From the NCBI GenBank assembly GCA_964600845.1, contig CAZRJW010000004.1, forward strand, positions 4,583-68,582: 64,000 bases of DNA. Reading direction: 5' to 3'. Position numbers and translations under genes: made by a program. This DNA is from JAGOTP01 sp964600845. GTDB taxonomy: Bacteria; Patescibacteriota; Patescibacteriia; 2-12-FULL-60-25. This document shows positions 1-8,849 of the stretch, piece after piece (the stretch's first letter is position 1; the number at the start of each line of letters is the position of its first letter). Under the pieces are notes generated by a model, which made no database searches, was not told the DNA's origin, and saw only the letters and a list, made by a program, of their open reading frames with translations.

Positions 1-1
1 C

Positions 2-1165
2 GCGGCCAAGGGGCTCGAGTGGCGCTTTGTGTTTGTGGCCTCGATGGTTGATCAGCGTTTTCCTACCCGTGCCCGGAGCGAAGCGATTCCCTTACCGGAT
101 GGCTTGGTCCAAGAACGTCTGCCAGAAGGGAACGCTCATCTCGAAGAAGAGCGTCGTTTATTCTATGTCGCGTTAACCCGCGCCAAAGAACGTCTCTTCT
201 TAACGGGGAGTTACGAATACGGCGGTGCCCGCGACAAAAAGCCCTCCTCGTTCTTGGCGGAGATCGAGCTTGTTCCACCCCCGAAAGAAGCCTTGATCCA
301 GCGTGAGGTGGTTGAACTCTTGTCGTCGTCTTCCGATACCCACGAAGAAGTCGCGAAAGACCTCGCGCTCTATCCGCTCAAGCGCCGCTTCAGCTTCACC
401 CAGCTCGCTGCCTTCCGGAAGTGTCCGCTTCAATATAAGTATTCCCATATCTATCGTATCCCGACGCTTGGTTCCTATCAGCGTAGCTTTGGGCAATCGA
501 TCCACTTAACCTTCCAGAAGATCTTTCAACTGCATCAGGCGCGGACCGCTGCTCAGCAGGGTTCGTTGTTTGAGGCTCTCCCGGCGGACGTCGCTCCCGG
601 TGGCTGGGCGGTTACACTTGAAGAAGCACAGGAACTCTACGCAGATACGTGGATCGATGAGTGGTACCCCGATCGCGTGATGCATGATGACTACCACGCA
701 AAAGGAAAAGTGGCGGTGGATCAGTGTATGGCGGTCTGGATGGCGTACCCGCCAAAACCGCTCGAACTTGAAAAAGAGTTTATCCTCCAGATCGGCGGTC
801 ATTCGATCAAAGGAAAGATCGACCGCGTAGATCAAAACGCTGATGGTACGGTGACCGTCTTCGATTACAAGACAGGGGAGGCCAAGGACAAACTGGAAGC
901 CGAGGACAAAGAACAGCTGTATCTTTACCAGCTCGCCCTGGAGGGGCGTGGGTTTACCATCTCGTCCCTCCGCTACGTCTACGTCCTGGATCGTCAGGAG
1001 CGCGAGGTCGAACTGCTGGAAGATGAAAAGAAAGATACGTTCCTCGCCAAAATGGCAGAGCGTATGGACGCGATCCTGACCTCGAACTTTGAAGCAACCC
1101 CAGAGCCGTTCGTGTGTAAGTACTGTGACTTCCGCCAAGTTTGTCCGTTTCGTAAACTCTCCTAA
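2..1165 (+). CDS. UvrD/Rep-like helicase C-terminus fused to PD-(D/E)XK nuclease, 5' truncated
   Basis: The reading frame is open at the window edge, so the gene starts upstream. The first residues (AAKGLEW, then EERRLFYVALTRAKERL about 40 residues later) are superfamily 1 helicase motifs V and VI of the UvrD/PcrA/RecB type. The rest is a RecB/AddB-like PD-(D/E)XK nuclease: FSFTQLAAFRKCPLQYKY, then GKIDRVD and FDYKTGE carrying the catalytic Asp and Lys. The C-terminal CKYCDFRQVC, together with the earlier Cys, resembles the 4Fe-4S cluster of AddB/Cas4 nucleases. The likely role is DNA end processing in recombinational repair. The next gene starts 5 nt after the stop, suggesting co-transcription. 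An AddA/RecB-type or a stand-alone helicase-nuclease cannot be distinguished from the visible part. Confidence 0.88.
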   Translation, partial: AAKGLEWRFVFVASMVDQRFPTRARSEAIPLPDGLVQERLPEGNAHLEEERRLFYVALTRAKERLFLTGSYEYGGARDKKPSSFLAEIELVPPPKEALIQREVVELLSSSSDTHEEVAKDLALYPLKRRFSFTQLAAFRKCPLQYKYSHIYRIPTLGSYQRSFGQSIHLTFQKIFQLHQARTAAQQGSLFEALPADVAPGGWAVTLEEAQELYADTWIDEWYPDRVMHDDYHAKGKVAVDQCMAVWMAYPPKPLELEKEFILQIGGHSIKGKIDRVDQNADGTVTVFDYKTGEAKDKLEAEDKEQLYLYQLALEGRGFTISSLRYVYVLDRQEREVELLEDEKKDTFLAKMAERMDAILTSNFEATPEPFVCKYCDFRQVCPFRKLS

Positions 1166-1170
1166 TCCCT

Positions 1171-1467
1171 ATGGCCTTCCAACCCATTCGTCGCCTTCTT
1201 CCGCAAGCCATTCGCCAGGCGGGGATTGATGAGCAAGTTTCCAGTGTACGGATTTTAACGTTGGCCAAGGAGACGCTCGAAAAGTTCTGGGGAGAAGAAA
1301 AAGCCGGCTACATCGAGTGGATCTCATTCAAAGAAGGGAATCTCCGTGTCCGCTGCCATGCGCCGGCAGCGAAACAAGAACTGAAGGTCTGGGAAGTACG
1401 CCTCCTGAATGAATTGAATCACGCCTTGGGAGGGAGACGCGTATTGAAGCTGATGGAAGCGATGTAG
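1171..1467 (+). CDS. DUF721 / DciA-like protein
   Basis: A 98-aa protein with the fold signature of DUF721: a short N-terminal helix, a segment with W and EW, then the pattern GNLRVRCHAPAAKQEL followed by LLNELNHALGG. DciA proteins of this family recruit the replicative helicase DnaB in bacteria lacking DnaC/DnaI. Whether this short version does the same is an inference. It is in the same orientation as the helicase/nuclease gene, with a 5-nt spacer. The start follows TAATCCCT directly and has no Shine-Dalgarno sequence, as is usual in this window. Confidence 0.7.
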   Translation: MAFQPIRRLLPQAIRQAGIDEQVSSVRILTLAKETLEKFWGEEKAGYIEWISFKEGNLRVRCHAPAAKQELKVWEVRLLNELNHALGGRRVLKLMEAM

Positions 1468-1509
1468 CTCCCCCTGACAGACGAAAACAAAATAGAGTAT
1501 CATGCAGCC

Positions 1510-1899
1510 ATGCCTTACGCACGGTTCCTTTTACTGATGGCGATCGCAACCGTTTTTGGATTGCTTGCCTGGGTGTATGTCTTGTTCCGGATCGATCCGT
1601 ACACAAGTGGCTGGATTGGTCCCGTGTCTTTTTATGTCTCGCTCAGTATGGTCTGTGTTGGCGCCTTCTTTTTGTTAGGGGCGGGCTTCCATCGGTTGAT
1701 CGCGAAAGAGTCCACCGTTCTTCCACGTCATGTGCGGGGGTGGTTTCGTCGCTCGATCCTCCTGACGCTCGGAACAATTATCCCACTTATATTGGCCTCG
1801 ATCGACCGGTTTTCCTTCACCGTTTTTTTCATTTGTTTAGTGGTTTTACTCAGCCTCGAAGCCATCTTCGTCTTTATCCACCAAGGACGACGGGTCTAG
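1510..1899 (+). CDS. Small integral membrane protein, function unknown
   Basis: 129 aa with four hydrophobic segments (about residues 5-27, 36-58, 76-94 and 97-117) and a basic loop (RGWFRRS) between segments 2 and 3. No catalytic motif is visible and I do not recognise the family. A possible -10 (TAGAGT at 1493-1498) lies 11 nt before ATG, so the gene may have its own short-leader promoter. It sits immediately before the mreBCD cluster on the same strand, so a cell-envelope role is possible but unproven. Confidence 0.6.
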   Translation: MPYARFLLLMAIATVFGLLAWVYVLFRIDPYTSGWIGPVSFYVSLSMVCVGAFFLLGAGFHRLIAKESTVLPRHVRGWFRRSILLTLGTIIPLILASIDRFSFTVFFICLVVLLSLEAIFVFIHQGRRV

Positions 1900-1944
1900 C
1901 CTTTGACGATCGGTTGTTTCAAGTGTCATGCTGATGCCAGTTCT

Positions 1945-2997
1945 ATGCGCCTTCCCGGTATCTTTGCGGCTTTTACGAAGGACCTCGGTATCGACCTGGG
2001 GACCTCAAATACGCTTCTCTTTCAACGTGGGAAGGGGATTGTGATCCAGGAGTCGTCTGTTGTGGCTATTAACCGTCGTACAGGCCAGGTGATTGCGGTC
2101 GGTGAACAGGCGCGCTCGATGATCGGGAAGACGCCACCCCACATTGCCGTTACGCGTCCTTTGCAGCGAGGGATTATTGCCGACTTCGAAGTGGCTGAAA
2201 AAATGATCCGCTACTTCTTCGATCGCGTGCATGCGGAGGGTTCGTTCATTATTCCTCGTCCAAACGTGTTGGTGTGTGTGCCGCTTGAAGTCACGGAGGT
2301 AGAGCGTAAAGCTGTGGGAGATGCATCGCTTGCTGCGGGCGCACGTTCAGTGAAGTTGGTTGAAGAGCCTATCGCTGCGGCGGTGGGAGCAGGGATCGAT
2401 ATCTCTGAGCCAAGTGGAAACATGGTCGTAAACATCGGCGGCGGAAATACCGAGATCGCCGTCATCTCTTTGCGCGGCGTCGTCACCTCAAAGAGTATCG
2501 GAATCGCTGGAGATGAATTGAATAAGAACATTGTTCAATATGCGCGCGACGTCTTTAGTATCATGTTGGGTGAACGGATCGCCGAAGAACTGAAGATCGG
2601 GATTGGTTCCGCGATTGAGCTGGATAGTCCGCTTGAGATGGCGATGCGTGGGCGTGATTTGTTGAGTGGTCTGCCACGCGAGATCATCGTTAATGATACT
2701 CAGATCCGTGAAGCGCTCGGTCGATCGGTGAAAGCGATCATCGAACAGATTAAATCCATCCTTGAAGTAACGCCTCCAGAGCTCGTGGCCGATATCCAGC
2801 AAAAGGGGATTGTGCTCACAGGCGGTGGCGCGCTGCTGCGTGGCCTCGATCAGGCGATCGCCAAATGGACTGGCCTCCCCGTGCGCGTCGCGGATGATCC
2901 AATGACGTGTGCTGTTCGTGGAGCGGGTCTGTTGCTTGAACGACCTGACTTAATGGCGGACGTTGCCTTCCCAGCAACAGATGTTGGGATTCGTTAA
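1945..2997 (+). CDS. mreB: Rod shape-determining protein MreB
   Basis: 350 aa, the usual MreB length. Actin-fold nucleotide-binding signatures are present: KDLGIDLGTSNT (phosphate 1, residues about 12-23), VEEPIAAAVG (catalytic Glu region), and IVLTGGGALLRGLD near the C-terminus. The start at 1945 (MRLPGIF) fits the family; an upstream TTG at 1903 in the same frame would add a non-conserved extension. MreB forms membrane-associated filaments that direct lateral wall synthesis with MreC, MreD, RodA and PBP2. Oddity: the phosphate-2 loop reads NIGGGNTE, whereas most MreB proteins have DIGGGTTE (N163 and N168 here). mreC follows after 3 nt. Confidence 0.93.
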   Translation: MRLPGIFAAFTKDLGIDLGTSNTLLFQRGKGIVIQESSVVAINRRTGQVIAVGEQARSMIGKTPPHIAVTRPLQRGIIADFEVAEKMIRYFFDRVHAEGSFIIPRPNVLVCVPLEVTEVERKAVGDASLAAGARSVKLVEEPIAAAVGAGIDISEPSGNMVVNIGGGNTEIAVISLRGVVTSKSIGIAGDELNKNIVQYARDVFSIMLGERIAEELKIGIGSAIELDSPLEMAMRGRDLLSGLPREIIVNDTQIREALGRSVKAIIEQIKSILEVTPPELVADIQQKGIVLTGGGALLRGLDQAIAKWTGLPVRVADDPMTCAVRGAGLLLERPDLMADVAFPATDVGIR

Positions 2998-3000
2998 CCT

Positions 3001-3789
3001 ATGAAGCCCTGGATCATCAAAGGCTTGGTGATTCTCGCGTGTATTGGCGCGTTCTTTGCGTTACGACGACCGCTCATGGCGGTGGCGCAGCGTTTCTTTT
3101 TACCGGTTGTGGCCCGCTTTTCTACCTGGGCGGATCGAATTGATCATGCGGGTCGGTCGATGGCTCTCCCGAATGAAGGGCAGATCGAGCGGTGCGAAGA
3201 GCGCCTCCAGACCAGAATTGTCGATGCGGCGCGTTTGTCTGCCTTGGAGCAAGAAAACCGCTTGCTCCGTGCACAAGCTTCTTTCTTGACCGAATCTGGC
3301 TACGACCACGTGGGTGCACGCGTGATTGGCCGTCGAATTGATCATATTCATGCGCAGCTCCTCATCGACCGTGGCACGAACGATGCGATTGAAGAGGGGC
3401 AAGCGGTCATTGCAGAGAACGGACTTCTCGTTGGACGAATCGTTGAAGCGAACAGTCGCGTTTCGACCGTCGAGCTTCTCACGGACGTTGATAGCCGTAT
3501 TGCGGTTGCTTCGGCTAAGGACGGTCAACTCATTGGGGTCTTAGAGGGGCGCGGAAATGGGGCAGCATTACTGACCTACATTCCGTCTTCGGTCGACGTG
3601 GTGGCAGATGACCTGCTCCTCACGGCCGGGACGGAGGAGAAGATCCCTCCACGCTTGCCGATCGGGATGGCGAATGCGATCACTCGCACGTCAAAAGATC
3701 CGTTCTATCAGGCGTCGGTTGATCCAGCGATTCGCATTGAACGTCTCTCGTTTTTATCCGTGCTGCGTCCAACGGCGTTAACGCGCTGA
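3001..3789 (+). CDS. mreC: Rod shape-determining protein MreC
   Basis: 262 aa. It has an N-terminal membrane anchor (about residues 7-27), a short coiled coil (about 60-95, with EERLQTRIVDAARLSALEQENRLLR), then the MreC periplasmic beta-barrel domain with the family pattern LLIDRGTNDAIEEGQAVI, NGLLVGRIVEA and VELLTDVDSRI. MreC links cytoplasmic MreB to the extracytoplasmic synthases. It is the second gene of mreB-mreC-mreD-PBP2, with spacers of about 3 nt on both sides. The ATG follows TTAACCT directly. Confidence 0.92.
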   Translation: MKPWIIKGLVILACIGAFFALRRPLMAVAQRFFLPVVARFSTWADRIDHAGRSMALPNEGQIERCEERLQTRIVDAARLSALEQENRLLRAQASFLTESGYDHVGARVIGRRIDHIHAQLLIDRGTNDAIEEGQAVIAENGLLVGRIVEANSRVSTVELLTDVDSRIAVASAKDGQLIGVLEGRGNGAALLTYIPSSVDVVADDLLLTAGTEEKIPPRLPIGMANAITRTSKDPFYQASVDPAIRIERLSFLSVLRPTALTR

Positions 3790-3792
3790 TCT

Positions 3793-4302
3793 ATGTGGCG
3801 CACCTTCTCCTGGTCGATCGCCTGGATCTTGATGCTGATTTGGTGTTTAGCGATTCGGCCTTTTATCCCAGGGTTCTTGCCACTAGAACCTTGCATGTCC
3901 CTGATCATCATCTCATTGATGTTGGGGCCGTTACGGGTGGTTGTGCCAGCTATTCTGATCGGTGGTCTGTTGTTTGATGCCTTTCAGCCGTTCCCGACCC
4001 CGGTTGCGTTGTATGCGTTTCTTCTCATTTCCCTCTTAGTCGGACTTGCCGTACGCTTCATCTTAGCTAGCCGGTCCTTCTACAGCGCGCTGATCCTGGT
4101 TGTCTTGATGCGTGTTGGGTTGGCGGGTGGGCTCTATCTTCTGGGTCCCGGGGCAGCCGTATGGGCTGCTGACCGAGCCGTTCTCCTGAACCCCGCCTTC
4201 TTTTTGCTTACGACCGTAGCGGATGCCATCTTTCTGCTCATTGGCTTCCGCTTGGTCGCTCGTCCGCTGCTTGGAGCGCGCCGAGTTCAAATCGTTCGTT
4301 AA
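3793..4302 (+). CDS. mreD: Rod shape-determining membrane protein MreD
   Basis: 169 aa, highly hydrophobic, with about five membrane segments. The sequence itself is weakly conserved, as is usual for MreD, so the call rests on size, topology and position between mreC and the PBP2 gene with 3-nt spacers. MreD is the integral membrane partner of MreC in the elongasome. Confidence 0.82.
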   Translation: MWRTFSWSIAWILMLIWCLAIRPFIPGFLPLEPCMSLIIISLMLGPLRVVVPAILIGGLLFDAFQPFPTPVALYAFLLISLLVGLAVRFILASRSFYSALILVVLMRVGLAGGLYLLGPGAAVWAADRAVLLNPAFFLLTTVADAIFLLIGFRLVARPLLGARRVQIVR

Positions 4303-4305
4303 CCT

Positions 4306-6258
4306 ATGGATTCCCGTCGTTTCTTTTCTGACATTGTCGACAACGGAAACATGCGGATGCAAAACCACACGGAAGAAGACGTGCGGCATGAGCTTTTATT
4401 TGAGCGTGATTGGAATCAAGCAAAACAACGTCCGCTCTACCTCACCTCTTCCTTTTCACGCAAGCGTTTTTTTATTGCCTTAAGCATTGTGCTCTTGTCC
4501 GTCGCTGGTCTCTTGAGCCGAGCGCTCTGGATGCAGGTCGTTCAAGCGGAGAATTATGCGTCCCTCGCAGAACAGAATCGTCTCCGTTCAACTCCGCTCT
4601 GGCCGTTACGAGGCGTGATTCGTGATCGCCAAGGAGTGATCTTGGCTGAAAACGCTCCACGCTTCCAGGTGACGTTTTTACCGCGTGAGGGATCTCGGAT
4701 CCCCGCTGATCGTGAAAGGGCGCTTGGGGAGGCCGGTAGAGTCTTAGGATTGCCGTATGCAACCCTGCTTGCCTACGCCTCAGCGACCGGAACAGCGCAA
4801 GACGCTACGGTGATCGTGGCGGACAAAATACCGTATACGCAGGCAATGCGCTTTGCGACGGCGTTACCACATTTGCCAGGCTTCCGACTGGAAGTGCATC
4901 CGATCCGTCACTACCCGCAATCAACAGCCGTCCAAAGTTTGTCCCACATCTTGGGCTACGTTGGACGTCTCTCTCCGGAGGAATACGAACGGCGAGCCGA
5001 ACAAGGCTATCGCCACACCGATGAAATTGGAAAGAACGGCATTGAGCGTTGGTACGAAGAGTTGCTGCGTGGAAAGTTAGGCGAGCGGATGGACGAAGTA
5101 GACGCTCGTGGTCGAGCGAGTGCGTTCGTCGGGGAGCGTCCCGCGAAAAATGGAGATGATCTGACACTGACCCTGGACGTGGCGCTCCAAGCAGAAACGG
5201 AGAAAGCCCTACGTGCAGGGATGGAATTAGCGAAGACCACTCGAGGTGCCGCGATTGCGCTCGACCCACGTGATGGCTCAGTCCTCGCGCTCGTGTCTTT
5301 GCCGGCTTTTGATAATAACGATTTTGCTGGGAGTGTTTCATCGACCGTCTACCAGCGTCTTACAAGCGATCCGGCGCAGCCACTTTTTTCACGAGCTGTC
5401 TCAGGCGCCTACCCGTCTGGCTCGACAATCAAGATCGTGATGTCCGCTGCCGCCTTAGCCGAAGGCGTGATTACTCCTTCAACCAGCCTCATCTCGTCAG
5501 GAGGAATTCGCCTGGGGCAGTGGTTCTTCCCAGACTGGAAGGCGGGTGGGCATGGAGTGACAACCGTCCGGAGTGCGATTGCTTGGTCGGTGAATACCTT
5601 CTACTACACGATTGGTGGTGGGCACGGAAACATTCAAGGGTTAGGTGTTGAGCGCATCAGTCAGTGGATGCGACGTTTTGGTCTGGGTTCACGGACGGGG
5701 ATCGATCTTCCGGCGGAAGCGCTTGGGAATGTGCCGGATGCTGCGTGGAAACTTGAGAACCGCAAGGAGCAGTGGTACATCGGTGATACCTACAACCTTT
5801 CGATCGGTCAGGGAGATCTGCTCGTGACCCCACTTCAGGTCGCGATGTATACCGCTGAGATCGCGAATGGGGGACGGCGCATCATTCCGCACCTCTTTGG
5901 TCAGGCGACGAATACAGCTGCTGTTCCCTCATTTACAACGACGACAACGGTTGGCGCACCCGACTCGGCCTATCAAGTCGTGCGTGAAGGAATGCGAGAC
6001 GCGGTTGTCTATGGCTCTGGTCGAGCCTTGTCTGTTCTTCCCTTCGCCGTCGCCGGAAAGACAGGTACAGCTCAGTGGAATAGCCAGGCGAACACGCATG
6101 CGTGGTTTACGAGTTTCGCTCCCTACGAAGGACCAGAAGTCGTTGTAACTGTGCTTTTGGAGGAGGGGGGAGAAGGTTCGAGCGTCGCGGTTTCGGTCGC
6201 AAAGCAGATCCTTATGGCCTGGGACCGCTTGAAGAAAGAGCGCGCCGCTCAGTTTTAA
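4306..6258 (+). CDS. mrdA: Penicillin-binding protein 2 (elongation-specific transpeptidase)
   Basis: 650 aa. It has a cytoplasmic N-terminus, one membrane anchor (about residues 50-70), a PBP dimerisation domain (LRSTPLWPLRGVIRDRQG onward) and a penicillin-binding transpeptidase domain. The three active-site motifs are intact: STIK with catalytic Ser373, SVN near 428, and KTGTAQ near 585. It crosslinks peptidoglycan during side-wall growth. It is the last gene of the mreBCD cluster. The usual next gene, rodA, is absent here; a hairpin terminator follows and then greA. The ATG follows TTAACCT directly. Confidence 0.93.
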   Translation: MDSRRFFSDIVDNGNMRMQNHTEEDVRHELLFERDWNQAKQRPLYLTSSFSRKRFFIALSIVLLSVAGLLSRALWMQVVQAENYASLAEQNRLRSTPLWPLRGVIRDRQGVILAENAPRFQVTFLPREGSRIPADRERALGEAGRVLGLPYATLLAYASATGTAQDATVIVADKIPYTQAMRFATALPHLPGFRLEVHPIRHYPQSTAVQSLSHILGYVGRLSPEEYERRAEQGYRHTDEIGKNGIERWYEELLRGKLGERMDEVDARGRASAFVGERPAKNGDDLTLTLDVALQAETEKALRAGMELAKTTRGAAIALDPRDGSVLALVSLPAFDNNDFAGSVSSTVYQRLTSDPAQPLFSRAVSGAYPSGSTIKIVMSAAALAEGVITPSTSLISSGGIRLGQWFFPDWKAGGHGVTTVRSAIAWSVNTFYYTIGGGHGNIQGLGVERISQWMRRFGLGSRTGIDLPAEALGNVPDAAWKLENRKEQWYIGDTYNLSIGQGDLLVTPLQVAMYTAEIANGGRRIIPHLFGQATNTAAVPSFTTTTTVGAPDSAYQVVREGMRDAVVYGSGRALSVLPFAVAGKTGTAQWNSQANTHAWFTSFAPYEGPEVVVTVLLEEGGEGSSVAVSVAKQILMAWDRLKKERAAQF

Positions 6259-6302
6259 TGTTTGACAGCATCCGTCCACCCTTTTATTCTAACGGCATAG
6301 AG

Positions 6303-6329
6303 GCGTGAGGTTTGTACCTCGCGCTTTTC
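6303..6329 (+). terminator. Rho-independent terminator of the mre operon
   Basis: A 9-bp stem GCGTGAGGT / ACCTCGCGC (one G-U pair) with a TTGT loop, followed by TTTT. It lies 44 nt after the PBP2 stop and 30 nt before greA, so it separates the two operons. Confidence 0.75.
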
Positions 6330-6359
6330 ATTCCTCCACATTTTCTCGTCATATACCCT

Positions 6360-6979
6360 ATGGGACAAGTCCAATACGTCAGCGCTGAAGGCTTAGAGCG
6401 CTTGAAGCAAGAACTGCATGAACTCAAGACGGTAAAGCGTCGCGAGGCTGCTGGGCGTATTGAGGTTGCCAAAGCCCTGGGAGATTTGTCNNNNNNNNNN
6501 NNNNNNNNNNNNNNNNNNNNNNNNNNNNNNNNNNNNNNNNNNNNNNNNNNNNNNNNNNNNNNNNNNNNNNNNNNNNNNNNNNNNNNNNNNAGCGTCGCGA
6601 GGCTGCTGGGCGTATTGAGGTTGCCAAAGCCCTGGGAGATTTGTCGGAGAACGCGGAGTACCATGAAGCTAAGGATGCGCTTGCTCTGCTTGAGAATCGC
6701 ATCTTTGAAATCGAACAAACACTGAAAGATGTCCAAATTATCGAAGATCAGGGAGCAAAGACCGGCGTTGTCCACGTAGGATCTACCGTTGTGGTCGAAG
6801 TGCGTGGCAAAAACAAAACCTTCATGATTGTCGGTTCGAATGAAGCGGATCCAGCGACCGGAAAGATTTCAAACGAATCTCCTATCGGTCTTTCGTTGTT
6901 GGGAGCAAAGGTGGGAGAGCTGGTTGATGTATCAACCCCAGCCGGAACGGTTGAATACCGTATTGTTCAAGTAGACTAA
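6360..6979 (+). CDS. greA: Transcription elongation factor GreA, interrupted by an assembly gap
   Basis: The N-terminal coiled coil begins MGQVQYVSAEGLERLKQEL and the C-terminal FKBP-like domain ends at 6979. In between lies a run of 100 N (6491-6590) flanked by two identical 55-bp copies (6436-6490 and 6591-6645). Removing the N run and one copy (155 bp) restores one continuous 154-aa GreA with the functional tip motif GDLSENAEYHEAKD, so the gene is intact in the organism. GreA stimulates transcript cleavage by backtracked RNA polymerase. It is the first gene of the greA-lysS-serS-alr run, preceded by ATACCCT and no Shine-Dalgarno sequence. Confidence 0.92.
6436..6645. other. Assembly gap with duplicated 55-bp contig ends
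   Basis: 100 N at 6491-6590. The 55 bases before the gap are repeated exactly after it. This is the pattern of two contigs overlapping by one k-mer and joined by a scaffolder without merging. The apparent frame disruption of greA is therefore artificial. Confidence 0.95.
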
Positions 6980-6984
6980 CCCTT

Positions 6985-8451
6985 ATGATCGAAGAAGTTC
7001 AGGTCCGCCGTGCCAAACTTGAGCACTTCAAACAGTCGGAGGTGGACCCCTATCCAAAAACCCATAGTCGCGATACGCGGATAGAGCAGCTCCAAGCCTC
7101 TTTTGATGAATGGGTTGCGGCTGAGAAAGAAGTGACCGTTGCCGGGCGTTTAGCCGCGATTCGTATTCACGGTGGGTTAGCCTTTGCTGATGTTGTAGAT
7201 GAGAGTGGAAAAATTCAGTTGAGTTTCAAACAAGAAGCGCTCGACGCTTCTTTTACGCTTTTCTGTGAGCAGATCGACCCGGGAGATATTCTCCAGGCAA
7301 CCGGCGTTCCGTTTCTCACCAAACGGGGAGAGCGTTCTATCGGAGTCAGCTCCTGGAGTATCCTCGCGAAAGCCCTTCGTCCTTTGCCAGATAAGTGGCA
7401 TGGTCTCCAAGATATTGAAGCGCGCTATCGTCACCGTGAATTGGACCTCATTTCGAGCCCAGAAGTAAAGAATACATTTGTTGTTCGTTCCAAGTTAGTC
7501 CAATCAATGCGCCGTTTTTTGGATGAACGCGGCTTTTTAGAGGTTGAGACCCCGATGCTTCACCCCATCCCTGGAGGGGCCAACGCTAAGCCGTTCATCA
7601 CGCACCACAACGCGCTCGATATCGACCTCTACCTGCGCATTGCGCCAGAGCTCTACTTGAAGCGCTTGATCGTAGGCGGCTTCGAGAAGATCTACGAAGT
7701 GGCCCGCTGTTTCCGGAACGAAGGCATCGACCCAACCCATAACCCAGAATTTACCCAGATCGAATTGTACTGGGCGTTTGTGAATCAGGATTTCCTCAGC
7801 TTCATGGAACAGATGCTGGCCCACATGATGGAGCATGCGATCGGATCACTGACGGTTACGCGTCAGGGGCAAGAACTGAACTTCAAAGGCCCCTGGCCAC
7901 GCAAGACCTTCCGCGAGGTGATTCTTGAATCGTGTGGAATTGATATCAATCGCTGTTTTACGGTGGGAGATATTATCCGTGAGATTAAAGCTGTCGGCTT
8001 GAAGATCGATTTCAAAGGCGCAATTGGATTAGGCGAGCATTTGGATCAGCTCTATAAGAAAACAGGTCGCGCTTCGATCGTGCAGCCAACCTGGATCTTG
8101 GATTACCCTGTTGAAATGAAGCCACTGGCGAATCGCAGCGTAAACGATCCAACAAAAGCCGCCGTAGCACAGCTGGTTGTGATGGGAGGCGAAGTTATCA
8201 ACGCCTACTACCATGAGTTGAACGATCCAATCGACCAGCGCTATCGCTTTGAAGAAGAAGAGAAGCTTGCCACGCAAGGGAGCGAAGAGGCGCAACGCAT
8301 CGATGAAGATTTCTTGATGGCGCTCGAACAAGGGATGCCTCCAACGAGTGGGATGGGCATGGGAATTGATCGCTTGGTCGCCTTGCTCACAGATAGCCCA
8401 AGCTTAAAAGAAGTCATCTTCTTCCCCACGCTTCGTCCGGAGAATAAGTAG
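6985..8451 (+). CDS. lysS: Lysyl-tRNA synthetase, class II
   Basis: 488 aa. It has an N-terminal OB-fold anticodon-binding domain (VTVAGRLAAIRIHGGLAFADV onward) and a class II catalytic core. Motif 2 is seen as ARCFRNEGIDPTHNPEFTQ, and motif 3 as GMGMGIDRLVALLTDSPS. It charges tRNA-Lys. It starts 5 nt after greA (TAACCCTT ATG), and the next gene follows within 9 nt, indicating an operon. Confidence 0.95.
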   Translation: MIEEVQVRRAKLEHFKQSEVDPYPKTHSRDTRIEQLQASFDEWVAAEKEVTVAGRLAAIRIHGGLAFADVVDESGKIQLSFKQEALDASFTLFCEQIDPGDILQATGVPFLTKRGERSIGVSSWSILAKALRPLPDKWHGLQDIEARYRHRELDLISSPEVKNTFVVRSKLVQSMRRFLDERGFLEVETPMLHPIPGGANAKPFITHHNALDIDLYLRIAPELYLKRLIVGGFEKIYEVARCFRNEGIDPTHNPEFTQIELYWAFVNQDFLSFMEQMLAHMMEHAIGSLTVTRQGQELNFKGPWPRKTFREVILESCGIDINRCFTVGDIIREIKAVGLKIDFKGAIGLGEHLDQLYKKTGRASIVQPTWILDYPVEMKPLANRSVNDPTKAAVAQLVVMGGEVINAYYHELNDPIDQRYRFEEEEKLATQGSEEAQRIDEDFLMALEQGMPPTSGMGMGIDRLVALLTDSPSLKEVIFFPTLRPENK

Positions 8452-8459
8452 CCTCTCTT

Positions 8460-8837
8460 ATGCGCATCGTTCTTTGTTACGGGATCTTTGACCGGCCGAT
8501 CGAGCAATACGAAGCCTATCTACACGCCGCTCGTATGGAGGGCGATCGAATCTATGTCGTGATTGTGCGTGACCGGGTCGTGGTGGAAACGCTCGACCAA
8601 ATCCCGTCTATGGGTGAGCGGCAGCGACTTGATCGCATGGAACGTCACCCTCTGGTTCATAGGGCATGCCTTGCTCATCCAGAAGAGCCGCTTCGCACAA
8701 TCGAGGATCTGCGTCCCCACGTCTGTCTCTTGGGAGAAGAACGTCATGGGTTACCGCATGCCTTAGAAACAGAGTTGATGCGCCGGGGGATCTTTTTGCC
8801 GGTCCGCACGGTTGCTCATTCGTCGCTGAATCGTTAA
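8460..8837 (+). CDS. Cytidylyltransferase-like protein with degenerate active site
   Basis: 125 aa with the general pattern of the small nucleotidyltransferase family (TagD / RfaE C-terminal / FAD-synthase-like): an opening strand RIVLCYGIFD, then GDRIYVVIVRDRVVVE, an ERQRLDRM segment, LRPHVCLLGEE and a C-terminal TVAHSSLNR. Family members carry GTFDxxHxGH, whose two His residues bind the nucleotide. Here the segment is GIFDRPIEQY (residues 8-17), so both His are replaced (Ile14, Tyr17). Activity is therefore doubtful; it may be a binding or regulatory protein. It lies tightly between lysS and serS. Confidence 0.55.
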   Translation: MRIVLCYGIFDRPIEQYEAYLHAARMEGDRIYVVIVRDRVVVETLDQIPSMGERQRLDRMERHPLVHRACLAHPEEPLRTIEDLRPHVCLLGEERHGLPHALETELMRRGIFLPVRTVAHSSLNR

Positions 8838-8849
8838 TGTTTTACCCAT

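Noticed and set aside
506..1138. Long ORF on the opposite strand of the helicase/nuclease gene
   Set aside because: It has no recognisable domain and lies entirely opposite a clear coding sequence, as do similar long opposite-strand frames at 4805-5341, 16864-17349 and 22690-23181.
6360..6979. greA as a frameshifted or disrupted gene
   Set aside because: The interruption is N padding plus a duplicated 55-bp contig end; removal restores an intact reading frame.
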